The notes below the pieces were generated by a model. The model was given only the letters and a program-made list of their open reading frames with translations, was not told the DNA's origin and searched no databases. 61,730 nucleotides of DNA. Source: Planctomycetota bacterium (GTDB lineage Bacteria > Planctomycetota > B15-G4 > SIAN01). A program made the translations under genes and the position numbers. Below are positions 33,263 to 42,403 of this stretch, piece by piece. The DNA is taken from contig JAEUIC010000015.1 of assembly GCA_016795285.1 (NCBI GenBank), positions 1 through 61,730 on the forward strand. Direction: 5' to 3'. Position 1 is the first letter of the stretch. Each line of letters begins with the position of its first letter.

Positions 33263-33885
33263 GCGGCGCCCGCGGGAGCGAGCTCGGTGACCGCGTCGGC
33301 CACGCGGGCGACCAGCTCGCGATCGTGGCTCACCAGCAGCACGCCGGCGCCGCGCGCGCGCGCCGCCTGCAGCAGCTCGGCGCACCGCTCGCGGGCGGCG
33401 GCGTCGAGCCCCTCGGTCGGCTCGTCCAGCAGGAGGAGCGGCGGCTCCGGCTCGCAGGCGTGGGCGAGCAGCAGGCGGCGCAACTCCCCGCCCGACAGCT
33501 CGGCGAGCGGCCGCTCCTCGAGCGCGGCGAGGTCGACCAGCGCGAGCGCTCGCACCACGCGCGCACGGCTCGCCCCGCGGCCGAACAGGAGCGGCCGGCG
33601 CTGCCGCGAGAGGGCGAGGAACTCGCCGACGGTCAGCGCCAGGGTCGGGTCGGGCGCGAAGTGCTGCGGGACGACGCCGAACTGCTCGCACCGCTCGATC
33701 GTCCCGCGGAACGGCAGCTCGCCGCAGACGGCGCGCAGGAAGGAGCTCTTGCCGGTGCCGTTGCCGCCGACCAGCGCATGGAGCGAGCCGGCCGCGACCG
33801 CGAGGTCGAGCGGCCGCGCGCCCGCCGCGGCGCGCCCGATCGGCACGACCCCTTCGGCCCGCAGCGCGAGCGGCGCGTGGCTCAC
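33259..33885 (-). CDS. metal ABC transporter ATP-binding protein (ZnuC-like)
   Basis: 208 residues from GTG 33885. Walker A GGNGTGKSS at 40-48, Q-loop FGVVPQHFAP, ABC signature LSGGELRRLLLAH, Walker B LLLLDEPTEG and switch VSHDRELV. Shorter than the usual 230-260 residues, because the N-terminal strand is compact and the C-terminus ends soon after the switch His; all catalytic elements are nonetheless present. Overlaps the binding-protein gene (GTGA) and the permease gene (ATGA), so the three are cotranslated. Confidence 0.92.
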   Translation of the reverse strand: MSHAPLALRAEGVVPIGRAAAGARPLDLAVAAGSLHALVGGNGTGKSSFLRAVCGELPFRGTIERCEQFGVVPQHFAPDPTLALTVGEFLALSRQRRPLLFGRGASRARVVRALALVDLAALEERPLAELSGGELRRLLLAHACEPEPPLLLLDEPTEGLDAAARERCAELLQAARARGAGVLLVSHDRELVARVADAVTELAPAGAA

Positions 33886-34829
33886 CGCTGCTTCGCCGCG
33901 GCCGGCGGCGCGAGCGCGCGCACGATCGTCGCGGCGTTCTCGGCCATCTCGCGCTCGAACTTGTCGTCGGTGTAGTCGCCGGTCGCGACGTGCGAGAGGA
34001 CGAAGAGCTCTGCCTTCGCCGACTCGCGCACCACCTCGAGGAGCGGCGCGGGGAAGCTCTCCTCGCTGAAGAGGACGCGCAGCTGCTCGCGCTGCAGTCG
34101 GCCGATCGCGGCGGCGAGCTCGGCGGCCGATGGCACCAAGCCGTGCGCCGGCTCGATCACGACCGCGACCTCGATGCCGAACTCCTGCAGCAGGTAGGCG
34201 TAGCCGTCGTGCACCGTGGCGACGCGCGCCGTCGCGACCTCGGCGAGCGACTGCGCGGCGGCCGCCTTGATCTTGCGGAGCTTGCGCGCGTAGTCGGCGG
34301 CGTTCTTGCGGAAGAGCGGCGCGTGCTGCGGGGCGAGCTCGGCGAGCGCCCGCTCGAGGAAGTAGGTCTGCTGGATCGCGTTGGTGAAGGAGAGGAAGGT
34401 GTGGCTGTTGGCCGCTTCGCCGTGCGCGCCGCGCAAGGTCGGCGTCGCGTCGCTCGGCTTCAAGCGCACCACCTTCGTGTTGCCCGACGCGACGATCATC
34501 GGCTCGAGGAAGTCGTCGTGGCCGAGCCCGTTCACCACCACCACGTCGAGGTCGGCGAGCTTCGCGATCTCCTCGGCGCGCGGTTGGTAGTTGCCGGCGT
34601 CGACGTCGCCCGGCAGGAGGCTCCTCACCTCGACGTCGCTCCCCGCCACCACCGCGCGCGTCCACGAGTAGTAGGGATGGAGCGTGACGCCCACCTTGAG
34701 CGGCGCGCGCGGGGCGGCCGCGGTGGGTGCCGCCGGCGGCTCCTGCGCTCGCAACGGGAGCAGGGCGGACGACAGCGACAGCGCGGCGACGGACAGCAGC
34801 GCCAGCAGCGGGCGGACAGCGGGGTTCAT
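33882..34829 (-). CDS. metal ABC transporter substrate-binding protein (ZnuA-like)
   Basis: 315 residues from ATG 34829, with a signal peptide (about 1-28, ending LRAQ). Cluster A-I fold: VGVTLHPYYSWTRAVV, LLPGDVDAGNYQPRAEEI. Probable metal ligands are His104 (GLGHDDFLEP), His143 (NSHTFLSF), His207 (VHDGYAYLL) and a Glu at 255/256 (FSEESFP). The His/Glu set is nearer to zinc or manganese binders than iron ones. The His-rich loop common in Gram-negative ZnuA is absent. Second gene in the operon. Confidence 0.9.
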   Translation of the reverse strand: MNPAVRPLLALLSVAALSLSSALLPLRAQEPPAAPTAAAPRAPLKVGVTLHPYYSWTRAVVAGSDVEVRSLLPGDVDAGNYQPRAEEIAKLADLDVVVVNGLGHDDFLEPMIVASGNTKVVRLKPSDATPTLRGAHGEAANSHTFLSFTNAIQQTYFLERALAELAPQHAPLFRKNAADYARKLRKIKAAAAQSLAEVATARVATVHDGYAYLLQEFGIEVAVVIEPAHGLVPSAAELAAAIGRLQREQLRVLFSEESFPAPLLEVVRESAKAELFVLSHVATGDYTDDKFEREMAENAATIVRALAPPAAAKQR

Positions 34830-35563
34830 CGCGGGACCTCCTCGGACTCCGGGCGCGCGGCCGTGGGCGCGAGCCCCGAGAGCACCTGACGGAAACCGTG
34901 CAGCGCCGGGTCGGCGAGGAACTCCCCGCCCGCCACGGCGCGCTCCGGCGGCGCGATCCAGAACGAGACGTGCAGCAGCGTGCCGTCGCGCAACCGCCGA
35001 TGCTGCTCGTCGAAGGCGAGCGGCCGGGTCGGGTCGCTTCCTTCGAGATCGCCCGGCTGCGGCTCGAGCAGCTGGATCAGCTGCGCGTGCGCCGTCGCTC
35101 CGGCGCGCGCGACGCCGAGGTACTGCCACGCGCCGCCGCGCTGCAGCCGGCGGAACGCGAGCGGCGCAGCGCGCGCGCCGGCGCCGGCGAACGGTTCGAT
35201 CCCTTCGGCCGCGAGCGCCTCGACGGTCGGCCACCCCCCGCTCTCCTCGCGGGCGCGGAGCAGCTCGAGCGTCGCCTCGTGGAGCGCGCGCACGTGGCGC
35301 TGCGCCGCGCCGTCGAGCGCCGCGAAGGCGACCTGCCACGGCTGCTCGAGCGCGCCGCCGCCGGCGCCGCTCGACCCGTGCGTGCGGCCGATCCAGAGCA
35401 GCGCGACGACCGTCACCGCCATCGCGGCGCGCACCACGCCGGCCGTCTCGCCGCGCCCATCGGGCGAGGCGACGCGCACGAGGCCGGCCGCACGCGGCGC
35501 GGGCGCGGCCGGGCGCTCGCCTTGCTGGCGGTCGGCGGGGGGCGTAGCGTCGCGCTCCATCAT
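34826..35563 (-). CDS. membrane-anchored protein of the metal-uptake operon (DUF6162-like)
   Basis: 245 residues from ATG 35563; an ATG at 35560 is equally possible. One membrane segment (VVRAAMAVTVVALLWIGR, about 43-60) and a soluble part likely outside. The central motif ESGGWPTVEALAAEGIEPFA and the end part HVSFWIAPPERAV resemble a family found next to zinc ABC genes (DUF6162); this match is from memory and not certain. It is the first gene of the four-gene operon, overlapping the ZnuA-like gene by ATGA, so it very likely serves metal uptake. No Zur box was recognised in the 75-base divergent intergenic space. Confidence 0.7.
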   Translation of the reverse strand: MMERDATPPADRQQGERPAAPAPRAAGLVRVASPDGRGETAGVVRAAMAVTVVALLWIGRTHGSSGAGGGALEQPWQVAFAALDGAAQRHVRALHEATLELLRAREESGGWPTVEALAAEGIEPFAGAGARAAPLAFRRLQRGGAWQYLGVARAGATAHAQLIQLLEPQPGDLEGSDPTRPLAFDEQHRRLRDGTLLHVSFWIAPPERAVAGGEFLADPALHGFRQVLSGLAPTAARPESEEVPR

Positions 35564-35638
35564 GCTCCTTGAACGAGAGTGGCAACGGCTCTGGATGGCA
35601 GGCGGCGCAGAACTTAGCGGCGCCGCGCGGGGGGCCGC

Positions 35639-36409
35639 GTGACCGATCGCCTCCCCCCCGCCGCCCTCTCGGTGCGCCAGACCCTCGCAGCGAATGCCGC
35701 CGCGACCGCGCCTCTGCTCGGCAGCCTCTTGCTGCTGACGCTCCTCTTCTGCGCGCCGAACGGCTGGCTCGAGTGGCGCGACGGCGAGCTGCTCGCCGCG
35801 GGCGTGAAGGAGCACCTCTCGCCGTGGTGGCTCGGCCTCGCGGTGGCGCTGGCGACCGACACGGTGCTGCAGGGGATGGCGAGCGGGCTCGCGCTGCGCC
35901 GCATCGCCGAGGCGCCGGCGAGCGTGGGCGAGGCGTTCGCGCTGCCGCTCGCGGCGCTCGGCGGGCTGCTCGCCCTCGCGGTCGCGACGGCGGCGCTCGC
36001 GGTGGTCGGCGTCGGCCTGCCGGGCCTCCTCTACTCGGCGCTGCCGAACGTCGCGACGCTGCTCCTCTTCGGCGCGAGCAGCCTCGTCGTGCTGATCGTC
36101 TCCGCCGGCTGGCTGCTCGCGGTGCCGGTGCTGCTGGCCGAGCGGCGCGCGCCGTTCGCGGCGCTGGCGCGCAGCTGGCGCCTCACCGAAGGGGTGCGCG
36201 GCAAGTGCTTCCTGCTGCGCGCGCTCCAGGGGGTCTTCGTGGTGGCGTCGACGCAGACCGGCGCGCTGTTCGGCGACGCGCTCGGCGCCTACCTGCTGCG
36301 CGTGCCGGCGACCGCGCTGCTGCTCTTGCTGCCGACCGTCGCCTACCTGCGGCTGCTCGCGGCGCGCGGAGAGCCGCTGCCGCCGCGGCTCGAGGAGCTC
36401 TTCCGATGA
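35639..36409 (+). CDS. hypothetical multi-pass membrane protein
   Basis: 256 residues from GTG 35639. Around six hydrophobic segments (for example LLGSLLLLTLLFCAPNGWLEW, LVVLIVSAGWLLAVPVLLAERRAP, TALLLLLPTVAYLRLL). The sequence A-E-R-R-A-P-F-A-A-L-A-R-S-W-R-L-T after the fourth is typical of DUF975/glycerophosphodiester-domain-like membrane proteins, which share an amphipathic linker ending R-S-W-x-L-T. Function unknown. Its stop overlaps the dioxygenase start (ATGA), so the pair is cotranscribed. Confidence 0.75.
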   Translation: MTDRLPPAALSVRQTLAANAAATAPLLGSLLLLTLLFCAPNGWLEWRDGELLAAGVKEHLSPWWLGLAVALATDTVLQGMASGLALRRIAEAPASVGEAFALPLAALGGLLALAVATAALAVVGVGLPGLLYSALPNVATLLLFGASSLVVLIVSAGWLLAVPVLLAERRAPFAALARSWRLTEGVRGKCFLLRALQGVFVVASTQTGALFGDALGAYLLRVPATALLLLLPTVAYLRLLAARGEPLPPRLEELFR

Positions 36410-37227
36410 ACGATGCCGATCGCCGCGACGGGGAGCGCTACCGGGTCAGCGACGAGGAGCGCGAGCGGTTCCGCGCCGACGGCTGGGTCCACCTGCGCGG
36501 CGTCGTCTCGCCCGCGGAGCTCGCGCTGATCGAAGCGGACTACCAGCGCTTCCTCGCGCGCGAGATCGCGGTGGCGGGCAAGGACTTCTGCGACATGTCG
36601 GGCGACTACGACAAGCCGGTCGAGTCGTTCGCGATCCTCAACGTGATGCTGCCGCGCCGCTACCACCCGGCGTGGCAGGGCAACGTCTACGAGCGGCGCG
36701 CCCATTCGATCGCCGAGCAGCTCTGCGGCGCCGGCATGGCGCTCGACTACGACCAGCTGCTCGCCAAGCGGCCGCGCCGCCCCGACGCCGTCTTCGCCTG
36801 GCACCAGGACCTCGCCTACTGGCCGACCGACACGCCCGACACGCGCACCGCGACCTGCTGGCTCGCGCTCGACGACTCGACGCCGGAGAACGGCTGCATG
36901 CGCTTCGTCTCGGGCACGCAGAAGGAGCCGTTGCGCCCCCACCGGCCGCTGCACGGCGACCGCTCGAAGTCGCACACGCTGGTGACCGACCTCGTGAAGG
37001 GCGATCGCGTGTCGCTCGCCCGCATCGCGCGCGGCGACATCACCGTCCATGACGAGCGGGTGCTGCACGGCTCCGGCGGCAACTCGAGCGACGGCTGGCG
37101 GCGCGCCTACATCGTGGCGTTCCGCAGCGCCGCCACCGTCGCCGAGGAGCGGCGCCGCGGCTTCACCCATTCGCACAACGACGCGGCGCAGGTGATCGAC
37201 GCGGTCGGGTTCGCGCGGCCGAGCTGA
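36406..37227 (+). CDS. phytanoyl-CoA dioxygenase (PhyH) family oxygenase
   Basis: 273 residues from ATG 36406. PhyH double-stranded beta-helix: FRADGWVHLRGVVSPAELAL, the iron site AWHQDLAYWPT (H-x-D), CWLALDDSTPENGCMRFVSG, and the distal His in VHDERVLHGSGGN with Arg in WRRAYIVAF binding 2-oxoglutarate. Fe(II)/2-oxoglutarate-dependent hydroxylation is expected; substrate unknown. The gene is coupled to a membrane protein gene, but I can draw no pathway. Convergent with the chemotaxis gene, six bases between stops. Confidence 0.92.
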   Translation: MNDADRRDGERYRVSDEERERFRADGWVHLRGVVSPAELALIEADYQRFLAREIAVAGKDFCDMSGDYDKPVESFAILNVMLPRRYHPAWQGNVYERRAHSIAEQLCGAGMALDYDQLLAKRPRRPDAVFAWHQDLAYWPTDTPDTRTATCWLALDDSTPENGCMRFVSGTQKEPLRPHRPLHGDRSKSHTLVTDLVKGDRVSLARIARGDITVHDERVLHGSGGNSSDGWRRAYIVAFRSAATVAEERRRGFTHSHNDAAQVIDAVGFARPS

Positions 37228-37233
37228 CGCCGG

Positions 37234-38547
37234 CTAGCGGGTCGCCTCCTCCGACCCGCCGCCGCGGATCGCCGAGAGGAAGTCGTCGACGGCGCCGGTC
37301 AGCTCGCGCACGTCGTCCACCATGCGGTCGGCGGTGGTGAGCATCTCGCCGGCAGCGGTGCAGCTGTCGCGCGCCACCTCGCTCACCTGCCCGATGCCGC
37401 GCGACACCTCCTGCGTGCCGGTCGCGAGCTGCTGGAGGTTGCGGCTGATCTCGGTGGTCGCCGCCCCTTGCTCGTTCACCGCCGAGGCGACCGCCGTGGC
37501 GATCTCGTTCATCTCGCCGATCGTCTGCGCCACGCTGCCGAGCGTCTTCCCCGACTCGGCGACCTTCGAGCGGATCGCCTCGATCTGCGCCGCGATCGCC
37601 TCGGTGGCGCGCGCCGTCTCCTGCGCGAGCGCCTTCACCTCGCTCGCCACGACGGCGAAGCCGCGTCCCGCGGTGCCGGCGCGCGCCGCCTCGATGGCGG
37701 CGTTGAGCGCGAGCAGGTTTGTTTGCCCCGCGATCCCCGAGATCAGCTTGACGATGTCGCCGATCCGCTCGGAGACCGAGGAGAGCTCGCCCATCACGCG
37801 GGTGGTCTGCTCGGTCCGCTCGGCGGCGGCGCGCGCGATGCTGGCGGAGCGCTCGACCTGCTGGTGGATCTCGCGCGCCGACGCGGAGAGCTCCTCGGTC
37901 GCCGCCGCGACCGTCTTCACGTTGACCGAGTTCTCCTCCGAGGCCGCGGCGACGGTGGTCGCGACCGACGAGGTGCGCTCGGACGACTTCACCTGCACGT
38001 CGGCGCCGGCGCGCGCCTGCGTCGCCGCGGCGACCACGCGCTCGACCACGCCGCGCACCGACTCCTCGAAGCGGTCGGCGAGCCGGCCGCGCTCCGCCTC
38101 GGCCGCCTTCAGCGCGTCCGACTGCTTCGCCATCTCGTCGATCGCGCCGTTGATCACGCCGGCGGCGCGATGGAAGGTGCCCGACATCCCGCGCCGCAGC
38201 ACCTTGCGGAAGAAGCGGCCGCGGCTCGCGCTCGACAGCGCGCCGGTCGCCTCGCGGACGAAGGCGTCGGTCAGGTCGAGCAGGTGGTTGGTCCGCTCGA
38301 AGAGCATCCCGCCCGGCCCGGTCGGGCGCACGCCGTCGGCGCGCACCTCGAGGTTGCCGTTCGCGGCCGCCTGCATCACCGTGGCGACGCGCTCGATCCA
38401 CGCGAACTCCTCGCTCGGCACCGCCGGCGCCACGGCGACGGCGATCGGCGCGGTCTTCGCTGCGTTGACCGGCGCCGGGATCGACTCGATCGCGGGGGCG
38501 TCGCGCCGCTCGCTCGGCGCCGCGGGGAGGGTCAGGCTCGGGGTCAT
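37234..38547 (-). CDS. soluble methyl-accepting chemotaxis protein
   Basis: 437 residues from ATG 38547, with no signal or membrane segment. An N-terminal disordered region is followed by a HAMP-like helical part ([24 protein letters not shown], cut at key residues) and another ([19 protein letters not shown]). The signalling hairpin tip [40 protein letters not shown] is the hallmark ([16 protein letters not shown]). It should act on CheA/CheW; none is nearby. It overlaps the PAS gene (ATGA), with which it probably forms a split Aer-type receptor. Confidence 0.92.
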   Translation of the reverse strand: MTPSLTLPAAPSERRDAPAIESIPAPVNAAKTAPIAVAVAPAVPSEEFAWIERVATVMQAAANGNLEVRADGVRPTGPGGMLFERTNHLLDLTDAFVREATGALSSASRGRFFRKVLRRGMSGTFHRAAGVINGAIDEMAKQSDALKAAEAERGRLADRFEESVRGVVERVVAAATQARAGADVQVKSSERTSSVATTVAAASEENSVNVKTVAAATEELSASAREIHQQVERSASIARAAAERTEQTTRVMGELSSVSERIGDIVKLISGIAGQTNLLALNAAIEAARAGTAGRGFAVVASEVKALAQETARATEAIAAQIEAIRSKVAESGKTLGSVAQTIGEMNEIATAVASAVNEQGAATTEISRNLQQLATGTQEVSRGIGQVSEVARDSCTAAGEMLTTADRMVDDVRELTGAVDDFLSAIRGGGSEEATR

Positions 38548-39107
38548 CGGCGCTCTCCGGCAATCGCGGGTTCGCGGTCGGGCTCGACCAACGAGAAGCT
38601 GAACGCGTCGAACTCCATCTGCAGCTCGGCGAGCGTCTTCGCCAGCAGGGCGCGCCCGGCGCGGAGCGCCTCCTCCTTGCTGCCGGCGCGCTGCTCCGCA
38701 TCGCGCAGCTGCGCGTAGAGCGGACGGATCTTCTCGATCGCGCTGCGGTCGGGGCAGCGGCGGTTCGAATGGAAGCCGATGATCGTCCCGTTGCGGTCGA
38801 AGGTCGGCGTGACGTGCGCGAGCACCCAGTAGTGGTCGCCGTTCTTCGAGCGGTTGACGACGTACGCGAAGATCTCGCGCCCCGACTCGATCGTCTCCCA
38901 GAGCAGGTGGAAGACCGTGCGCGGCATCTCGGGATGGCGCACGAGGCTGTGCGGCCGGCCGATCAGCTCGTCGTCGGTGAACCCGGAGATGCGCCGGAAG
39001 ACGTCGTTGCAGTAGGTCAGCAGCCCCCGGCGGTCGGTCTTGCTGACGATCAACTCCTGTTCGCCGAGGAACCGTTCGACGCCGGTGAGCGGCGGCAGCG
39101 CGATCAT
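38544..39107 (-). CDS. Aer-like PAS-domain protein
   Basis: 187 residues from ATG 39107. The PAS sequence is of the Aer energy-sensor type: [75 protein letters not shown] and the end [19 protein letters not shown]. In Aer this PAS binds FAD and senses redox state. A C-terminal helix (about 150-175) could dock to the next protein. It lies immediately upstream of the chemotaxis gene, overlapping by four bases. The 221 bases upstream carry a small hairpin (39120-39136). Confidence 0.9.
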   Translation of the reverse strand: MIALPPLTGVERFLGEQELIVSKTDRRGLLTYCNDVFRRISGFTDDELIGRPHSLVRHPEMPRTVFHLLWETIESGREIFAYVVNRSKNGDHYWVLAHVTPTFDRNGTIIGFHSNRRCPDRSAIEKIRPLYAQLRDAEQRAGSKEEALRAGRALLAKTLAELQMEFDAFSFSLVEPDREPAIAGERR

Positions 39108-39328
39108 CCTGTTCTCCAAGGGAGCTCGTGGCTCCCCGAAGATCGACGGCGAACCCGGTGCGGCGATTGAGAAGTTGCCCGCGGCTGCGGCCCTCGCGAC
39201 TAGGGATGCCACTGAGGCGAGCGCGCGATGTCCGGCAGGTGCCGCGCCGTTCGCGGGGAGCTCGCCCCGCGCGCCGAGGGGCGCTCCCCTCGCCGTGATC
39301 GCCCGGCACGGTCGAAGCCGCGCATGCC

Positions 39329-40084
39329 TCACGCTCCGGCGCGAAGGGCCACGGTAGTCCCCACCACCAGACCGACCGCGAGCAGCAGCAGCGCGAAGCT
39401 GCGCTGCAGCGCCCGCGTCGGCAGCCGCGCCGCCAGCGCGACGCCGACCACGCTGCCGACGATCCCGAGCGACGCCACGAGCGCCACGACCGCGCGATCG
39501 ATGGCGACCGCGCCTCCCGCGAGATGGGCCGCGAGCGCGATCGTCGAGTTGGCGGCGATGACCGCGAGGCTCGTCGCCGAGGCGCGCTCGAGCGGCAGCC
39601 CGCCGAACAGGAGCAGCGCCGGCACCAGCAGGAAGCCGCCGCCGACGCCGAGGAAGCCGGTCAGCACGCCGACCACGAGCCCCGCGGCGAACGCCGGTGC
39701 CGGCGCGAAGGGGCGTGGCGCGCGCGGCGCCGCGCTCGTCCGCCGCCACACCGCGAAGGCGGCACCGACGATCAGCAGCGCGAAGGCGAGCTCGGTCCAC
39801 GCCTCCGGCACGCGGCGATGGAGCGCCGCTCCGGCCGGCGCGCCGAGCGCTCCGCTCGCGATGAAGAGCAGCGCGATGCGACCGTCGAGCCGCCCGCGGC
39901 GCGCCTGCTGGAGCGCACCGAAGGCGCTGATCAGCGCGACGATCGCCGCCGACTCCGCCACCGCCGCGTGCGCCGAGCGGCCGAGCAGCAGCGTCAGGAG
40001 CGGCACGGTGAGGAGCGAGCCGCCCGAGCCGAACAGCCCGAGGCTCGCGCCGATCAGCGCCGCGCCGATCCAGGCGGCGATCAT
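39329..40084 (-). CDS. TauE/SafE-family sulfite/anion exporter
   Basis: 251 residues from ATG 40084. Two halves with repeated motifs: [22 protein letters not shown] and [22 protein letters not shown] (each G-x-x-G-G-G-x-x-x-x-P). Seven or eight membrane segments. Members export sulfite, sulfoacetate or other sulfur anions, or take up sulfate. The overlap with a metallo-beta-lactamase/rhodanese gene upstream supports sulfite (the product of persulfide oxidation) as substrate. The second gene of a two-gene operon. Confidence 0.9.
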   Translation of the reverse strand: MIAAWIGAALIGASLGLFGSGGSLLTVPLLTLLLGRSAHAAVAESAAIVALISAFGALQQARRGRLDGRIALLFIASGALGAPAGAALHRRVPEAWTELAFALLIVGAAFAVWRRTSAAPRAPRPFAPAPAFAAGLVVGVLTGFLGVGGGFLLVPALLLFGGLPLERASATSLAVIAANSTIALAAHLAGGAVAIDRAVVALVASLGIVGSVVGVALAARLPTRALQRSFALLLLAVGLVVGTTVALRAGA

Positions 40085-41457
40085 CGCGGCGGCGCGCTGC
40101 TGCGCGGGCGCGGGGCCGCGCAACCGCCGCTCGGTCGCGGCGCCGCGCAGCCGCCGCCGTGCGGGCGGGCGCCCTCGGGCGCGCTCGCGACGCGATTCCA
40201 CGGCATGCGCGCCAGCAGGAGCCCCATCCCGCACCAGTCGGTGAGGCCGGCGAAGACGAGGCCGGCGCCGACGAACGCGGAGAGCGCGACGAAGGCGGGA
40301 TGGAGCAGCAGCGCCGCCGCGACGCCCGTCAGCACCAGCGCGCCGGCGGCGATCCGCACCTGCCGCTCGAGCGAGAGATGGGCGCGCCCCTTCACCGTGG
40401 CGAGCCCGCCCGCCACGAGCGCTTCGATCCCTCCCTCCACCACCGTGGTCGCCGCGACGCCGAGTTCGAGCAGCTTCTCGCGCGCCTGCGCCGCGCGCGC
40501 GCCGGTGCGGCAGAGGAGGTAGCGCGGCGCCGGCAGCGCGCGCACCTCGTCGGCGCGCTGCTCCAGTTCGTCGAGCGGGATCAGCCGCGCGCCGCTCACG
40601 TGCTCGGCGCGGAACTCGGCACCGGTGCGCACGTCGACGACGCTCGCCGTCGGCTGCGCAAGCGGCGCGACGAGCTCGGCGGCGGGCAGCGCGGCGGCGA
40701 TCGGCGTGCCGTCGCGGTTGAGGCGCAGCAACTCGTCCATGTTGGCGGGACGCGGCGGCGGATCGGCGGAGAGGGCGACGGCGAACGCCTCGCGGTCGCG
40801 CTCGGCGAGCCAGGGGTTGCTCCGCTTCTGCTCGCCGAGCGTGCTCTCGACGCGGCCGGCGTAGTCGTGGCCGGGGAAGAGGCGCGTCGCGTCGGGGAGC
40901 TCCCGCAACAAGCGCTGCAGCGTGTCGTGCAGCGCGCGCGCATCGCCGCCGAGGAAGTCGGCGCGCGCGACCCCGTCGATCAAGAGCGTGTCGCCCGCGA
41001 AGAGCGCGTCGCCGATCACCACGACCAGGCTGTCGGGCGTGTGGCCGGGCGCGTGGAGGATGCGGGCGCGCTGCCCCCCGAGCTCGAGCGACTCGCCGTC
41101 GGCCGGCGTGCGCGGGACGCCGCGGTGGCGCGCGGCGGGATGGGCGACGCGGGTCGCCTGCGTGCGGATCGCCAGCGCCGCCGAGCCGGACGGGTGGTCG
41201 GCGTGCGTGTGGGTGTCGACCACCCAGGCGAGCGTCCACTGCTCGGCGTGCAACCGCTCGACCAGCGCGGCGACGAAGTCGGCATGCGGATCGACCACCA
41301 GCGCGCGGCGCGACGGCCGATCGGCGACCAGCCAAGTCCGGCACCCCTGCGGGTGGAGGAACGGGACGATCGCGAGGTCGTTCGACGCGGCGCGGATCGC
41401 GTCGGTGGCGGCAGCGTGCGGGGCGGCGGACAGCGCGGGCGTCGGGGCGCGGCTCAT
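40081..41457 (-). CDS. metallo-beta-lactamase (persulfide dioxygenase-like) / rhodanese / DUF2892 fusion
   Basis: 458 residues from ATG 41457. Domain 1 (about 28-245) is ETHE1-like: VVDTHTHADHPSGSAAL (H-x-H-x-D-H), ARILHAPGHTPDSLVVV, FAGDTLLIDG, FPGHDYAG, followed by EQKRSNP. Domain 2 (about 270-360) is rhodanese with active-site Cys in YLLCRTGARAAQ. Domain 3 (about 370-430) is two membrane segments of DUF2892 (LSLERQVRIAAGALVLTG). The likely reaction is oxidation of glutathione or protein persulfide to sulfite plus sulfur transfer at the membrane. The C-tail is Ala/Pro/Arg-rich. Confidence 0.9.
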   Translation of the reverse strand: MSRAPTPALSAAPHAAATDAIRAASNDLAIVPFLHPQGCRTWLVADRPSRRALVVDPHADFVAALVERLHAEQWTLAWVVDTHTHADHPSGSAALAIRTQATRVAHPAARHRGVPRTPADGESLELGGQRARILHAPGHTPDSLVVVIGDALFAGDTLLIDGVARADFLGGDARALHDTLQRLLRELPDATRLFPGHDYAGRVESTLGEQKRSNPWLAERDREAFAVALSADPPPRPANMDELLRLNRDGTPIAAALPAAELVAPLAQPTASVVDVRTGAEFRAEHVSGARLIPLDELEQRADEVRALPAPRYLLCRTGARAAQAREKLLELGVAATTVVEGGIEALVAGGLATVKGRAHLSLERQVRIAAGALVLTGVAAALLLHPAFVALSAFVGAGLVFAGLTDWCGMGLLLARMPWNRVASAPEGARPHGGGCAAPRPSGGCAAPRPRSSAPPR

Positions 41458-41542
41458 GGGAACTCCTTGCGGCGTTGGATCGCGGCTCGCCCCCATGGAG
41501 GCACGTTCCACGCCACCGTTCCCGTGGCCTCCCCGGCACCGG

Positions 41543-42403
41543 TCAACCGGGCGGCGGCGCTTCGCGCAGTTCGCGCGCGAGCCATTCCCGCAGGGGCGGG
41601 GGCAGCTCCCCTTCGCCGAGCTCGCGGCAGAGCGACTGGCCGAAGTCGAGCGACGCAAAGACGGTCTTGCAGCGCTCGCAGACCATCCCGCGCGGCAGCT
41701 CGAACGGGACGCCGCGGTCGAGCGCCTCCTGCTTGGCGCGCAGCAGGTCGAGGCAGAGCTGCTTCTCGTAAGCGGGCGGCGCCACCGCGCGGCGCGGCAG
41801 CACCTCCTCGAGCGCCGCGCGCAGCTTGAGGCGCGCTCGATGGACACGGGTGCGCACGGTGGCCGGTTCGAGGCCGAGCAGCGCCGCCACCTCGCCCGGC
41901 TCGAGGCCGACGATCTCGCGCAGCACGAGCGGCAACCGGAACTCGAGCGGCAACGCGGCGATCGCCGCCTCGAGCCGCTCGCGCGCTTCGCGGCGTTGCG
42001 CGGCGCCGAGCGGCGTCGCGTCGTCGGGCGCGTAACCGAGCAGCGGCGCGGCGAAGAGCGCCTCCGGCTCGAGCGAGACGATCTCGTCGGGCGCTCCCGC
42101 GCGCGGCCGGTGCATCCGCTGGCAAGCGCGCGCCGCGATCGACCAGAGCCACGACGCCGGCGTCGAGCGCCCTTCGAAGCGGTCCCACGCGCGCCACGCC
42201 TGCAGGAAGGTCTCCTGCACCAGCTCGCGCGCCTCCTCCTCGTTGCCGCAGAAGCGCCGCCCGAGCGCGAAGAGGCGGCCCCCCTCCTGCTCGACCAGGC
42301 GCGGCAGCGCGGTGGCGCGCGGCTCGCCGGCCTGCACCGGCGCGACGGCCGAAGGCGGCGGCTGCGGCGCCGGCGAATCGGGCGGCTTCGGCGACTCGCT
42401 CAC
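41543..42403 (-). CDS. ECF-type RNA polymerase sigma factor with C-terminal Cys motif
   Basis: 286 residues from GTG 42403 (GTGA overlap with the M14 gene). Sigma-2: GGRLFALGRRFCGNEEEARELVQETFLQAW (key segment DE-L-V-Q-E-T-F), then GRSTPASWLWSIAARAC. Sigma-4: LPLEFRLPLVLREIVGLEPGEVAALLGLEPATVRTRVHRARLKL. A C-terminal extension (about 225-286) carries VCERCKTVFASLDFGQSLC, resembling the zinc-binding part of anti-sigma or ZAS-type domains; it may replace a separate anti-sigma factor. It is the last gene of a seven-gene operon. Confidence 0.9.
   Translation of the reverse strand: MSESPKPPDSPAPQPPPSAVAPVQAGEPRATALPRLVEQEGGRLFALGRRFCGNEEEARELVQETFLQAWRAWDRFEGRSTPASWLWSIAARACQRMHRPRAGAPDEIVSLEPEALFAAPLLGYAPDDATPLGAAQRREARERLEAAIAALPLEFRLPLVLREIVGLEPGEVAALLGLEPATVRTRVHRARLKLRAALEEVLPRRAVAPPAYEKQLCLDLLRAKQEALDRGVPFELPRGMVCERCKTVFASLDFGQSLCRELGEGELPPPLREWLARELREAPPPG

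Noticed and set aside
39108..39328. Riboswitch in the leader of the PAS-chemotaxis operon
   Set aside because: A 6-bp hairpin (39120-39136) is present, but nothing matching c-di-GMP or other riboswitch cores was found by eye.
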